A stretch of 36,846 bases of DNA from Nitrospirota bacterium (GTDB lineage Bacteria > Nitrospirota > Thermodesulfovibrionia > Thermodesulfovibrionales > JdFR-88), in the NCBI GenBank assembly GCA_021789735.1, contig JAJYJB010000018.1, positions 1 to 36,846 on the forward strand, in the 5' to 3' direction. Positions 7,261 through 15,185 of the stretch are shown one piece after another. The position numbers and the translations under genes are program-made. The notes under the pieces were generated by a model. It made no database searches, was not told the origin of the DNA, and saw only the letters and a list, made by a program, of their open reading frames with translations. The first letter of the stretch is position 1. Each line of letters starts with the position of its first letter.

Positions 7261-7823
7261 AAAAAACAAGCTCCGGACCTGCCTTCGTGGCCTTGCCGCA
7301 AGCGCTCAAGGCAGCGCTGCCCTGCATTGTCCTTTGCCTCGTCCTCTCCTCCTGCGGAGCGCTGCCGAGAATAATCATACTGCATGACCCCCTGTCGCCC
7401 GCGGAACACCTGGACCTGGGTGTCGCCTATGAGAGAAAGGGGGAGTATGAGGCCGCGATGAAGCAGTACAGGGAGGCCGCAAAAAAGCTCCCTGCCGCAT
7501 GGGTCTATATGGGCAACGTCAGCTTTGAGAAGGGAGATATGGACGCGGCCCGAAAATACTATAAAAAAGCGATAGATAAAGACAAGGACGACCCGGACGC
7601 GTACAACAACCTGGCATGGCTTTATTACACCCGGAAAATGGATCTGGACAAGGCCCAAATGCTGGCCGGCAAGGCCGTCTTGCTTGGCGCGAACGACCCT
7701 GCCAAAGATGCCGCCTATAAAGACACGCTGGATAAAATAAAAAAGGCCCTTGAGGCGGCAAACAGGACAAAAGCCCTTAAAGATGCTCCTGGCAAAGAGA
7801 CAAAGAAGACCGCTTCCGATTAA
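7257..7823 (+). CDS. TPR-repeat lipoprotein
   Basis: This 188-residue protein begins with a lipoprotein signal (hydrophobic residues ~15-30, lipobox VLSSC at ~28-33). Tandem tetratricopeptide repeats follow from about residue 45 to 145: AEHLDLGVAYERKGEYEAAM, then AWVYMGNVSFEKGDMDAARK, then AYNNLAWLYYTRKMDLDKA. The C terminus is lysine-rich and probably disordered. The start overlaps the stop of the C39-like peptidase gene by 4 nt, so translation is coupled. Together they reproduce the two halves of fused PA2778-type proteins, and the TPRs probably bind the peptidase or its substrate at the membrane surface. The function of the cluster is unknown. Confidence 0.85.
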   Translation: MKKTSSGPAFVALPQALKAALPCIVLCLVLSSCGALPRIIILHDPLSPAEHLDLGVAYERKGEYEAAMKQYREAAKKLPAAWVYMGNVSFEKGDMDAARKYYKKAIDKDKDDPDAYNNLAWLYYTRKMDLDKAQMLAGKAVLLGANDPAKDAAYKDTLDKIKKALEAANRTKALKDAPGKETKKTASD

Positions 7824-7858
7824 AAAACAAAAAAAGGGCGGAAAGAGAAAAAGCCGTA

Positions 7859-7887
7859 TTGACTGAAAGCCATACGGGAGCTAACTT
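7859..7887 (+). promoter_or_regulatory. Weak sigma-70-like promoter candidate
   Basis: TTGACT (7859-7864) is followed 17 nt later by TAACTT (7882-7887). The -35 is good but the -10 matches only three of six positions. A short CCGTAT/ATACGG inverted repeat overlaps the spacer. It would serve the dehydrogenase gene at 7969. Confidence 0.25.
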
Positions 7888-7968
7888 TTAATAATAAAGC
7901 GGACCACGCAAGAAACAAAAAGTAAAAAACAAAAAAAGAGCGAAGTCCGTGAAAGGAGGTTTTACTGT

Positions 7969-8622
7969 ATGCCTGCGGTCGCAACGAAAATAAAAAAGAT
8001 CGGGATCATCGGGTCCGGGCACATCGGGGGCAATCTGGGGCTCCTGCTTGGAAAGGCCGGGTATGAGATATTCTATAGTTCAAGACATCCTGAGGCGCTT
8101 AAGGACATTGTGAAAAAAACCGGGGCAAAAGCCAGGGCCGGCAGCGCTGCCCAGGCGGCCTCGTTCGGGGACGTGGTCGTGATGTCGCTTCCGCTCAAGG
8201 CCTTGCCGGAGCTCGACGATGAAACGAAGCAGGCGCTGAAAGGAAAGATAGTTATCGACACCTCCAACCCCTACCCGGAGAGGGACGGGGCGATCGCCGA
8301 AGAGGCATTGAGGGAGCCCGGAGGAATGGGCGTTTTTGTGGCCCGACTCCTGCCCGGGGCGAGGATAGTTAGGGCGTTCAATACAGTCTATTATGTAGAC
8401 CTCAAAAAGACTGTAACCAGGGCCGGGGAAAAGATCGGCATCCCCATAGCAAGCGACGATGAAGAGGGAATGAACGCCACTGCGGAGCTCGTCAGGCAGG
8501 CAGGCCTGGAGCCGGTCCCGGTGGGAGGCCTGAGCAGATCGAAACTGTTCGACGTCGGAACGCCCATTTATGCCACAAGCGCATCGGCGAGGGAGATCAG
8601 GGAAAAGCTGGGACTGGCCTGA
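7969..8622 (+). CDS. NADPH-dependent F420 reductase-like dinucleotide-binding protein
   Basis: This 217-residue Rossmann-fold protein belongs with the F420H2:NADP oxidoreductase / NADP oxidoreductase coenzyme F420-dependent group (COG2085 type). The N terminus carries the glycine-rich dinucleotide site IGIIGSGHIGGNLG (about 11-24) followed by SSRHPE, where Ser-Arg favours NADP(H). Later elements are VVVMSLPLKALPEL, KIVIDTSNPYPERDG and VRAFNTVYY, which are typical of the family. Many bacterial members do not use F420, and no F420 biosynthesis gene is in the window, so the second substrate is uncertain. GAAAGGAGG 10 nt before ATG 7969 fixes the start. It appears to be monocistronic. Confidence 0.85.
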   Translation: MPAVATKIKKIGIIGSGHIGGNLGLLLGKAGYEIFYSSRHPEALKDIVKKTGAKARAGSAAQAASFGDVVVMSLPLKALPELDDETKQALKGKIVIDTSNPYPERDGAIAEEALREPGGMGVFVARLLPGARIVRAFNTVYYVDLKKTVTRAGEKIGIPIASDDEEGMNATAELVRQAGLEPVPVGGLSRSKLFDVGTPIYATSASAREIREKLGLA

Positions 8623-8874
8623 ATTAACAGAAACCCATCTGAAAAAACACACTAAACGTCAACGGATATCTGGCGCAGCCCTCTCAAAAAAATCAAATAA
8701 AAAACTTGCAAGACGCTCGGAAATGTGCAATGCTGTTGTTAACCGGCCTCAGAAAGCCCGGAGTTTGATCTTCCCAATAAAAGCAGAGCCGGACCAGAGT
8801 GTCTTTTTATTATTTTTGTTTTTTAGTTGGTGAGCTCTTTTTTTCTATCCGGCAGGATGAGGGGGTCCGTCAGG

Positions 8875-9252
8875 ATGAACAAAACCAGAAAAAAGGTGCT
8901 TCTAGTAGACGATGAACCGTCCGTGAGCAGCAGTCTTTGTGACCTGCTTGAGCTCTGGGGGTATGAGGTCTGCGATCCGGTCACCACAGGAGAGGCCGCC
9001 GTTTCGTCGACCGTGTCGGAAAAACCTGACCTCGTTCTTATGGATATCCAGCTTAAGGGCCCCATGAACGGCATCGAGTCGGCCATGGAAATAAAAAAAC
9101 ATAACAGCGCCCCCATAATTTTCATGACAGGTTATATAAGCGAGCAATTAAGGAGAGAGGCGGAGGCCATCAGCCCTGCCGCGTACCTCACCAAACCCTT
9201 TGAACTGGACGAATTGAGATCGGCGCTCTATTCGGCCTGCCAGCCACAATAG
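8875..9252 (+). CDS. Stand-alone response regulator receiver
   Basis: From ATG 8875 the protein is 125 residues, one CheY-like receiver. KVLLVDDEP holds the acidic pocket, D57 in LVLMDIQLKGPMNGIE is the phosphoacceptor, followed by IIFMTGY and the switch lysine in YLTKPFELDEL. The LKGPMNGI loop and the TGY motif resemble receivers that partner HWE or HisKA_2 kinases, and a HisKA_2 kinase without a receiver lies nearby at 10925-12340. Earlier in-frame starts (TTG 8827, ATG 8857) exist, but GAGGGGG 9 nt upstream of 8875 and the normal receiver N terminus favour the later one. There is no output domain. Confidence 0.88.
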   Translation: MNKTRKKVLLVDDEPSVSSSLCDLLELWGYEVCDPVTTGEAAVSSTVSEKPDLVLMDIQLKGPMNGIESAMEIKKHNSAPIIFMTGYISEQLRREAEAISPAAYLTKPFELDELRSALYSACQPQ

Positions 9253-9317
9253 TCCTTCCGGCCCTCCTGCAACAGTTTTTTGTTTCCCGGCCCCGATAGT
9301 TCAAGTTTTTCGATTTA

Positions 9318-9356
9318 AATTTAAAAATTTATTATTTCTAAATTTTTAAATTGACA
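9318..9356 (+). repeat. Perfect AT-only inverted repeat abutting TTGACA
   Basis: AATTTAAAAATTTA (9318-9331) and TAAATTTTTAAATT (9339-9352) are exact complements around a 7-nt centre. The right arm runs into TTGACA (9351-9356), a consensus -35 hexamer. No convincing -10 is found at 16-18 nt (AAAGAT at 9374). It could be an operator, an UP-like element, or the binding site of an AT-preferring protein for the DUF4382 gene. Confidence 0.45.
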
Positions 9357-9405
9357 TTTGCTCACCTGTATGAAAAGATGACGTTATAAAGCTGGTGTAA
9401 AGACC

Positions 9406-9461
9406 GGTGGCCGTAAACAACAGGAAGCAAAGACCCTCGCTTTATTTCCGACGGCCGTACC
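9406..9461 (+). promoter_or_regulatory. Folded 5' leader element, riboswitch-like candidate
   Basis: An outer helix GGTGGCCGT (9406-9414) / ACGGCC-gt-ACC (9451-9461) encloses AAACAACA and an inner helix GGAAGCAAAG (9423-9432) / CTTTATTTCC (9440-9449) with one mismatch and one wobble. It lies about 120 nt upstream of the DUF4382 start. I could not match it to TPP, cobalamin, SAM or c-di-GMP riboswitch cores, although GCAAAG in the inner helix recalls the c-di-GMP-I motif. Confidence 0.35.
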
Positions 9462-9584
9462 TGAGCAGAAACCGGAGAATTTTCATGCGGCTGTATGGTC
9501 CCGATCAACAAGGAACCTTGACTACCCAGGGGAAAAAATTCACTCCCGCTTTGGAAGTGGACTCATCAAAGGAGAGAAAAAACC

Positions 9585-10862
9585 ATGATAAAAAACAATT
9601 TCAGAGCTATAACCCTGTTGTTTCTTGCAGTTGCGGCCGGGTCCCTTCAGGCCGGCTGCGGAGGAGGCGGCAGCTCCCCCGTTTCATCAACCGGCAGCTC
9701 GACGGCCGGAAGCAGTGTCTCGCAGGCCTCTGTGGGGCTCTTCATGACAGACGCACCGTCAGGTTATCCGCAGGTCTCGGCGATAATCAACTCGGTGACC
9801 CTTTTGAACTCCGCAAGCGGGCAGAGTTGCGCGGTCATTTCCAATCCGGTCACCATGGACCTTGCAAATCTCTCCGGTGTAATGGAGCTTGTAAGGACCT
9901 CCGATTGTCCGTCTGGCTCATATGACACGGTCCGCGTGGTATTCAGTAATGCCGTCGGGCTCACCGATGCCTCAGGCGCAAGCGGTGCCTGCGCATTTAC
10001 TTCCTTCAGCCCCGGTCAGCCCGCATCAGACACCATATCCTGCAGCGGAGGAAACTGCGTCATGAATTTAAACAGCCAGGTGAGCACCGTGGCCGGGCAG
10101 AACAACCGCATGGGGCTCGATTTCGACCTGGCCAATTTCAATGTGACAGGGTTCGGCAGCGGAGCCTGTTCCATGACGATGCGGGTGGACCCGCTTGACG
10201 GACCGCAGATTGACGCGAAAGGTTACCCGATTGGGATAATGGGAGCCATCGCAAATGCCACCGGTGGCGGCATTACCCTAAACACAGGGACGAGGTCCTT
10301 TTTCATAAATGGGGCTGCTGCGGGACAACCCGATTTTCTGGGGACCATGCAGATTGCGCAGGCAAAGGGCATCCCCGCCTTTGCAGACTGCTCGAACTTC
10401 GATTTCAATGCCGGGGCCTGCCAGGCCAGCCAGATCATGGCCATCGCAACCGGGGTGGTTTCAAATGTGGACAGCTCCTACAATACCTTTATGCTTACGC
10501 TGAATGATGGCACCCAATTAAACGTGGGTTTCACAAACGCGGGTCTGAAGGGCATGCCTGCGGACGGCCATGTCTCGGTAGTAAGGCTTTTGAGCATCAA
10601 CTCCTCGGGCGCTCCAAGTAACGCCCAACAGGTGGACGATATCCCGGATGGAATGGGCCCCAGGATCGACCCAGGCTTCAACTCACCAATGTCCGGCGGC
10701 AATAGCGGGCCCTCTGGATCGAACACCGGCAGCCCGGGGGCTTCCGGGGGCTCCAGCTACTCAGAAGGAGGAAACACAACCCCGTCCGGCTCGGGAGGCG
10801 CCACCGGCGGTGGAAATATGGGACCTTCGGGCGGAGGTGGTTTTTCCGGCGGAAGGATGTAA
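9585..10862 (+). CDS. DUF4382 lipoprotein with Gly/Ser/Pro-rich tail
   Basis: This 425-residue exported lipoprotein has a signal peptide (1-23) ending LQAGC, then a glycine/serine linker. A DUF4382 beta-rich domain spans about 48-225 and opens with VGLFMTDAPSGYPQVSAIINS. NPVTMDLANLSGVMELV and SYDTVRVVFSNAVGL are the family's later conserved stretches. Paired cysteines (C86, C107, C140, C156, C162 region) suggest disulfides. Residues ~230-355 hold a second beta-rich region containing a repeat of the same DFN/CQAS theme, and ~356-425 is a low-complexity Gly-Ser-Pro tail. DUF4382 proteins are envelope or surface proteins of unknown function. It is a clear paralogue of the gene at 13346, which lacks the tail. 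Confidence 0.85.
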   Translation: MIKNNFRAITLLFLAVAAGSLQAGCGGGGSSPVSSTGSSTAGSSVSQASVGLFMTDAPSGYPQVSAIINSVTLLNSASGQSCAVISNPVTMDLANLSGVMELVRTSDCPSGSYDTVRVVFSNAVGLTDASGASGACAFTSFSPGQPASDTISCSGGNCVMNLNSQVSTVAGQNNRMGLDFDLANFNVTGFGSGACSMTMRVDPLDGPQIDAKGYPIGIMGAIANATGGGITLNTGTRSFFINGAAAGQPDFLGTMQIAQAKGIPAFADCSNFDFNAGACQASQIMAIATGVVSNVDSSYNTFMLTLNDGTQLNVGFTNAGLKGMPADGHVSVVRLLSINSSGAPSNAQQVDDIPDGMGPRIDPGFNSPMSGGNSGPSGSNTGSPGASGGSSYSEGGNTTPSGSGGATGGGNMGPSGGGGFSGGRM

Positions 10863-10879
10863 ATGAACCAGGACCGGAC

Positions 10880-10917
10880 CTCCGGCCGGGCGGAAAAAAT
10901 TCTTCGCCGGGCCGGAG
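10880..10917. terminator. GC-rich hairpin between convergent genes
   Basis: CTCCGGCC (10880-10887) pairs perfectly with GGCCGGAG (10910-10917), with further GGCG/CGCC pairing inside. It lies between the convergent DUF4382 and kinase genes. A T-run is lacking, so intrinsic termination is only probable. Confidence 0.5.
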
Positions 10918-10924
10918 CTTCGTC

Positions 10925-12340
10925 TCACGGGACCTTGAACCTTATGCGGAATTCCACTCCCCTGCCCTTCAAAAGGACCATCCGGATGTCTCCGCCCAGC
11001 TGTCTGGTGGCAAGATTATAGACCAGCTTCAGGCCAAGGGTCTTGATATCCTTCAGCTCGCCAGCCTGGAACCCGGGGCCGTCATCCCTATAAACGATCT
11101 CCATCAGGCCCTCACCCAGGTGATGGAAGGATATCCCTATCTCTCCGCCGCGTCCTCTAAAGGCGTATTTCAGGGAATTGGAAATGAGCTCGTTTACGAT
11201 GAGGCCGCAAGGCATTATTACATCTATTGGCAGCGGGAAGCTGTCGGCCTCCAGTTTCAGGAAGATATCGCCTTCCCCGCGCACATTGCTTTCAAGGAGC
11301 GCGCGGGCCAGGTCTCCCAGGTATTCCTTCATGTTTACGCTTGACAGGTCGGTCGATTGATAAAGTTTCTCGTGCACCAGGGCCATGGCCCGTATGCGGT
11401 TGCCGGTGTCATGAAACATCTGCAGTATCCGTTCGTCAGAAACAGAGGCGGACTGCATGCTGATGAGGCTTGATATTACTTGCATATTGTTCTTTGTGCG
11501 ATGGTACAGCTCTCTAAGCAATATCTCCTTCTGCTCAACGGCAGCTTCAAGGCTGTCCCTTATATTTTTCAATTCCGTAGTCCTCTCCTCCACGGCGGCC
11601 TCCAGGCTCTCCTGGTGCACCCTAAGTTCGGATTCGGCTTTGCGCCTTGCTTCCACCTCCAGGGACAATGCCTGGTTGAGCTCATCCATTTCCGATTTCG
11701 CACGTGTTAAATTTTCAATAACGTCCCTGTTTTCAAACCTCAGAAGAAGACTGTCCAGATTGGTCCTGTAACTGTGAATAAAAGCCCACCAGAGCGCTGC
11801 CAAAAAAAATACCATCATAACGCCCATGGCCAAATGAAATTCGCCGGGCATGAGAAAAAACCTTATTGCAATTGGGACCAGAGCGGGGACACTGAAGGCG
11901 GCATATCCCAACCGCAACTGAGAGAAAGTGCCAGCCGCCCCCGCTGCCATACCGCCCAGCACGAATGCCAGAAACACCTGGTAAGCCATGGCCTCCGCCG
12001 GAAATATTAAAAATGCGCTGCTTCCCCATATGCATCCCGAAAAAAAGAGTACGGCGACAGCCAGCCTTTTCCATTTCCTGGCGGAGGCAGGCTCTATTTT
12101 TATATTTCTCAGATGGACCAGGATGATTGCCCTGACGGCTATCATGAGCATGATGGCCGCAAGCCACTCCATAAGTCTTACGTGCGGTACCGCTTCCCTC
12201 AGCACAAAGGTAACGACCAGCGAATTCAGGAAGCTCATCAACAGCCCTATTGACTGGACGTGGAATATCCCTCTGACCTGCTCGGCAAGCACCTCATCCC
12301 GGTTGGCGCCGCCGTTTTCCGGCAATGTTCTGTTTCTCAA
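10925..12340 (-). CDS. Membrane HisKA_2 sensor histidine kinase
   Basis: This 471-residue kinase has about six hydrophobic segments in residues 30-190, forming an integral-membrane sensor with almost no periplasmic domain. A coiled coil (about 210-272) contains a duplicated SLEAAVEERTTELKNIRDSLEAAVEQ-type heptad register. The HisKA_2 box has H280 in LYHRTKNNMQVISSLI, and the ATPase domain has NELISNSLKYAF (N box) and RDDGPGF (G1). A TTG start at 12340 is chosen because AAGGAG lies 5 nt upstream. It has no receiver of its own; the stand-alone receiver at 8875 is the nearest candidate partner. The signal is unknown. Confidence 0.9.
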   Translation of the reverse strand: MRNRTLPENGGANRDEVLAEQVRGIFHVQSIGLLMSFLNSLVVTFVLREAVPHVRLMEWLAAIMLMIAVRAIILVHLRNIKIEPASARKWKRLAVAVLFFSGCIWGSSAFLIFPAEAMAYQVFLAFVLGGMAAGAAGTFSQLRLGYAAFSVPALVPIAIRFFLMPGEFHLAMGVMMVFFLAALWWAFIHSYRTNLDSLLLRFENRDVIENLTRAKSEMDELNQALSLEVEARRKAESELRVHQESLEAAVEERTTELKNIRDSLEAAVEQKEILLRELYHRTKNNMQVISSLISMQSASVSDERILQMFHDTGNRIRAMALVHEKLYQSTDLSSVNMKEYLGDLARALLESNVRGEGDIFLKLEADSFPLPIDVIMPCGLIVNELISNSLKYAFRGRGGEIGISFHHLGEGLMEIVYRDDGPGFQAGELKDIKTLGLKLVYNLATRQLGGDIRMVLLKGRGVEFRIRFKVP

Positions 12341-12420
12341 GACAACTCCTTGTTTCGATACTTAAATTATCTCAGAATGAAATCCATATCCAAGCGGAAA
12401 AGCCTCTTTTTGGTTTAAAA

Positions 12421-12477
12421 AAATCAAAAAAAACTGGCAGGGAACGCTGACGGCATTCCGGTCAGCGTTTTTTCCAG
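12421..12477 (-). terminator. Putative terminator of the SYLF gene
   Basis: On the minus strand AACGCTGAC and GTCAGCGTT form a 9-bp perfect stem, closed outside by CTGG/CCAG across an internal loop. A run of eight T follows. It lies about 80 nt beyond the stop of the SYLF gene and upstream of the kinase gene, so these are separate transcripts. Confidence 0.55.
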
Positions 12478-12553
12478 AGCAGTATTTGACGGAGCTTTCC
12501 GTGAAGGTCCCGTCAGGAACCTATAAAGGCAAGGCCTTCCCGCTTGCCGGATA

Positions 12554-13126
12554 TCAGCGGGGGTGTATCCTCGTGAACTTTGTGCCCTTTATTGACACCC
12601 CACCCATCAGGCCCTCCTGGCCGAAGACGAACCCTGCTATGGGATGCTGGCTTCGCAATGTCTCTACCGAGGCTTCCGCGCCCTTGTTTATGAGGGTTAT
12701 CTCAGCTCCGGCCCCGGCCTCCCAGTTCTCGCTGTGCATGAAATTCTTGAGCGCATCGTCCGTCATGAACAATATGACCAGATCGTATTCCTGGGCGCCC
12801 AATTGCCAGCCGACGGAGCCTCCGGCGATGCTGTAATAACGCACTGTCCTGCCGCCCACCAGCAGCGCACCCTGGCCGTATTTGCCTCCAAACACAAAGG
12901 CGGCCTTGACAATTTCCGGCATGACGAGCACACCCTTGGCGCCCTTCAAGTATGCCGTGCCCCCTTGTATCTTTCTTTTGAAAAGGGTCATGGCCCCCCT
13001 GACACTGGCGTCTATTTCCCCTTTTGTCTTCGCATATGACGTGCCGGCAAAAAGAAAAAGAACAAGACAGGAAAAACATAGATTTAGCGCCAAAGCCCTG
13101 AAGCCTCCAAAAAAACGCGTTCTCAT
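12554..13126 (-). CDS. SYLF (Ysc84-type) lipid-binding domain protein, exported
   Basis: This 190-residue protein has a cleavable signal peptide (about 1-32, ending TSYA-K). The rest is a complete SYLF domain: AKGVLVMPEIVKAAFVFGGKYGQGALLVGG, YSIAGGSVGWQLGAQEYDLVILFM, then FGQEGLMGGVSIKG near the C terminus. Bacterial SYLF proteins are periplasmic or envelope proteins, and eukaryotic relatives bind phosphoinositides, so a lipid-facing role is likely. The start is supported by AAGGAGG 7 nt before the ATG. It has its own terminator and is probably monocistronic. The exact bacterial function is unknown. Confidence 0.88.
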   Translation of the reverse strand: MRTRFFGGFRALALNLCFSCLVLFLFAGTSYAKTKGEIDASVRGAMTLFKRKIQGGTAYLKGAKGVLVMPEIVKAAFVFGGKYGQGALLVGGRTVRYYSIAGGSVGWQLGAQEYDLVILFMTDDALKNFMHSENWEAGAGAEITLINKGAEASVETLRSQHPIAGFVFGQEGLMGGVSIKGTKFTRIHPR

Positions 13127-13243
13127 GATCTTAATCCTCCTTTTTCATTCCCTTTGCATCTGCTGAAAAAAACTGGCCATCCAAAAGGAGTATATACGAT
13201 TTTGACTGCGCCTGTCTTTCAAAACGGGATGCGCAGAAAACAG

Positions 13244-13259
13244 AGTGACACTTGTCACT
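13244..13259. promoter_or_regulatory. Operator-like perfect palindrome
   Basis: AGTGACA (13244-13250) and TGTCACT (13253-13259) are exact complements around CT. The site lies between divergent genes (SYLF, minus; second DUF4382, plus), as expected for a dimeric repressor or activator. The cognate regulator is not known. Confidence 0.4.
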
Positions 13260-13345
13260 GACAGTATGCTTGCCCAAAGCTAAAATTTGACAAATGCCCG
13301 TATTTTTTGGGGAAAAAATCCGGGGACAAAAAAAGGAGAGACATC

Positions 13346-14473
13346 ATGAAATCGGCTAAAATCCGTATTGCGGCGCTTTGTTGTTTGATCCTGGGAGCGG
13401 GAGTCTGGCTGGCCAGTTGCGGAGGAGGCGGCGGAGGGGCCTCTTCGACCCCAACGGGTTCGGTCGGGCTGTTCATGACGGACGCCCCTCAAACCGGAGA
13501 CGGTTTCACGCAGATATCGGCGCTGGTCAATTCGGTGACCCTGCTTAATACGGGCAGCGGGGCTTCCTGCACGGTTTTTTCAAACGCGGCAAGCCCTCTT
13601 GAAGTCAATTTTGCGGACCTGTCGAACGTAGTGGAGCTGGTGAAAACCTCTAACTGCCAGGCCGGGTCCTTTAACAGGATAGAGCTTGGCTTCAGCAACG
13701 CTGTGGGAGTCAGCCAGGGCGGGCTGAGCAATGCCTGCGCGTTCATCAGTTCAGGGCAGCCAAATCAGCCAAACACAATGTCATGCAGCGGAAACACCTG
13801 CACGATGGACATAAACGGAGCCGTAAATTCGATCCAGGTGCTGGCGAATAAAAATAACCAGGTGGGGCTAGACTTCGACCTCAGACATTCCACCGTGACA
13901 GGCTTTGGGACGTCCGCCTGCACCGTAGCGCTGACGGTAAGCCCGCTTGATGCCTCCGGCCTGAACGGCAAGGGATTTCCTTCGTCTGTAAGCGGCACGA
14001 TATCGGCCGCGGTTGGCAACACGGTCACGATAAACACGGGAACGAGGTATTTCACCATAAACGCCGGGGCCGGCGGACAGACGGGCCTTTCTCAGCTCAT
14101 GCAGTTCGCCAGGCAAAACGGGTTTCCAGCGCTGGCAAATTGCACGGGCGCCGGTTTCGATTTCGATGCCGGGACATGCCAGGCAAGCGAGGCGCTGGCT
14201 ACAGTCTCGGGGACGGTTTCCGGCCTGAGCAACACGGGCTCCACTTACACTTTCACGCTTACGCCAAAGAGCGGCCCTGCCATAACCGTAAGTGTTCCCA
14301 CGTCTGCCGTGGAAGGCGCTCTGGGAAACGGCGGACTGGCGGTTGCGAAGGTCTCTTCATTCAACAATACCGGCACCTATTCGGCCTCTCAGGTGGAAAG
14401 TTTTGCCGGGATGGGACCGCTTGGTACGCTGGGCGCCTCCGGCATGCCGGACGGCGGAATGCCCATGATGTAA
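13346..14473 (+). CDS. DUF4382 lipoprotein (second paralogue)
   Basis: From ATG 13346 (AAAAGGAGA 8 nt upstream) the product is 375 residues. A lipoprotein signal ends at VWLASC, followed by a glycine run and the DUF4382 domain opening with VGLFMTDAPQTGDGFTQISA. Shared landmarks with the 9585 paralogue include SVTLLN, ADLSNVVELVKTSNC, LDFDL, VTGFG, NTGTRYFTINA and GFDFDAGTCQASE, so the two arose by duplication. This copy ends in a short Met/Gly/Pro segment and lacks the ~70-residue low-complexity tail of the other. Its upstream DNA shows none of the leader structure found before the first copy. Function is unknown; envelope localisation is clear. Confidence 0.85.
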   Translation: MKSAKIRIAALCCLILGAGVWLASCGGGGGGASSTPTGSVGLFMTDAPQTGDGFTQISALVNSVTLLNTGSGASCTVFSNAASPLEVNFADLSNVVELVKTSNCQAGSFNRIELGFSNAVGVSQGGLSNACAFISSGQPNQPNTMSCSGNTCTMDINGAVNSIQVLANKNNQVGLDFDLRHSTVTGFGTSACTVALTVSPLDASGLNGKGFPSSVSGTISAAVGNTVTINTGTRYFTINAGAGGQTGLSQLMQFARQNGFPALANCTGAGFDFDAGTCQASEALATVSGTVSGLSNTGSTYTFTLTPKSGPAITVSVPTSAVEGALGNGGLAVAKVSSFNNTGTYSASQVESFAGMGPLGTLGASGMPDGGMPMM

Positions 14474-14514
14474 AAAACCCCCTCGGAGGGTCCGCCCATA
14501 CGGGCGGGCCCTCC
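14474..14514. terminator. Bidirectional intrinsic terminator
   Basis: GGAGGG-T-CCGCCC (14485-14497) pairs with GGGCGG-G-CCCTCC (14502-14514), giving a 13-bp stem with one G-U pair. TTTTTT follows on the minus strand and a weaker T-rich end on the plus strand. It separates the convergent DUF4382 and rubrerythrin genes. Confidence 0.75.
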
Positions 14515-14609
14515 TCCCCTTTAGCGACAGGCATGCGGGCCCAAAAACCTGCCGGGAGCACAGGATGCATGCCCCGGAAAAAGCGGCAAGGATTTTTTGT
14601 TTTTGTTAC

Positions 14610-15185
14610 TTACCAGTTTTCGGCCAGAAGTTCGAAATGCGCCCTCGGGTGGTCGCAAGCAGGGCATCGCTCGGGAGTGCCCGTGCCCTCGTGGATGTAG
14701 CCGCAGTTCCTGCATTTCCATCTCGTGGGGACCTCGCGGCTGAAGACCCGGCCCATTCCGATATTTTCGAGCAGGCCAAGATAGCGCTTTTCATGCTGCC
14801 TTTCGGCCACCGCTATGGCCCTGAAGACCGCGGCGATGATGGGAAAGCCCTCATCGCCAGCCACCGCGGCAAATTCCGGGTACATCGCCGTGTGCTCATG
14901 GTTTTCTCCGGCCGCTGCCGCCCTGAGGTTTGAGCCCGTATCGCCTATCACCCCTGAAGGGAAAGACGCCTGCACCTCGGCCTCTCCACCTTCAAGGAAC
15001 CTGAATAGACGTTTGGCGTGCTCCTTCTCGTTGTCCGCGGTCTCAAGAAAAAAGGCCGCTATCTGCTCGTAGCCCTCCTTTTTTGCCTGGGAAGCAAAAA
15101 AAGTATAACGGTTCCTGGCCTGGGATTCACCCGCAAAGGCGGTGAGCAGGTTCCTTTCCGTCCTGGTGCCCTTAATGCTTTTCAT
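14610..15185 (-). CDS. Rubrerythrin
   Basis: This 191-residue protein is a full-length rubrerythrin. The four-helix ferritin-like diiron domain (about 1-140) carries the iron ligands in AFAGESQARNRY, DNEKEHAK, EHTAMY and AVAERQHEKRY. The C-terminal rubredoxin-like [Fe(SCys)4] domain is formed by CRNCGYIHEGTG and CPACDHPRAHFE. Rubrerythrin reduces hydrogen peroxide in the cytoplasm with electrons from NAD(P)H via rubredoxin, a hallmark of anaerobes and microaerophiles. It is monocistronic, with a terminator shared with the convergent gene. The 275-nt divergent upstream region holds a TCTCC-TTAT-GGAGA repeat (15220-15233) but no recognised PerR box. Confidence 0.95.
   Translation of the reverse strand: MKSIKGTRTERNLLTAFAGESQARNRYTFFASQAKKEGYEQIAAFFLETADNEKEHAKRLFRFLEGGEAEVQASFPSGVIGDTGSNLRAAAAGENHEHTAMYPEFAAVAGDEGFPIIAAVFRAIAVAERQHEKRYLGLLENIGMGRVFSREVPTRWKCRNCGYIHEGTGTPERCPACDHPRAHFELLAENW

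Larger units (their letters stand above)
9253..9584. other. 332-nt intergenic region upstream of the first DUF4382 gene
   Basis: No gene is seen. It contains an AT-only perfect palindrome, a -35-like TTGACA, a compact folded RNA candidate and a long leader, each listed separately. GGAGAG lies 10 nt before the ATG at 9585. Confidence 0.5.

Noticed and set aside
9406..9461. c-di-GMP-I (GEMM) riboswitch
   Set aside because: GCAAAG in the inner helix recalls the motif, but the CGAAAG tetraloop, the second helix and its receptor are missing.
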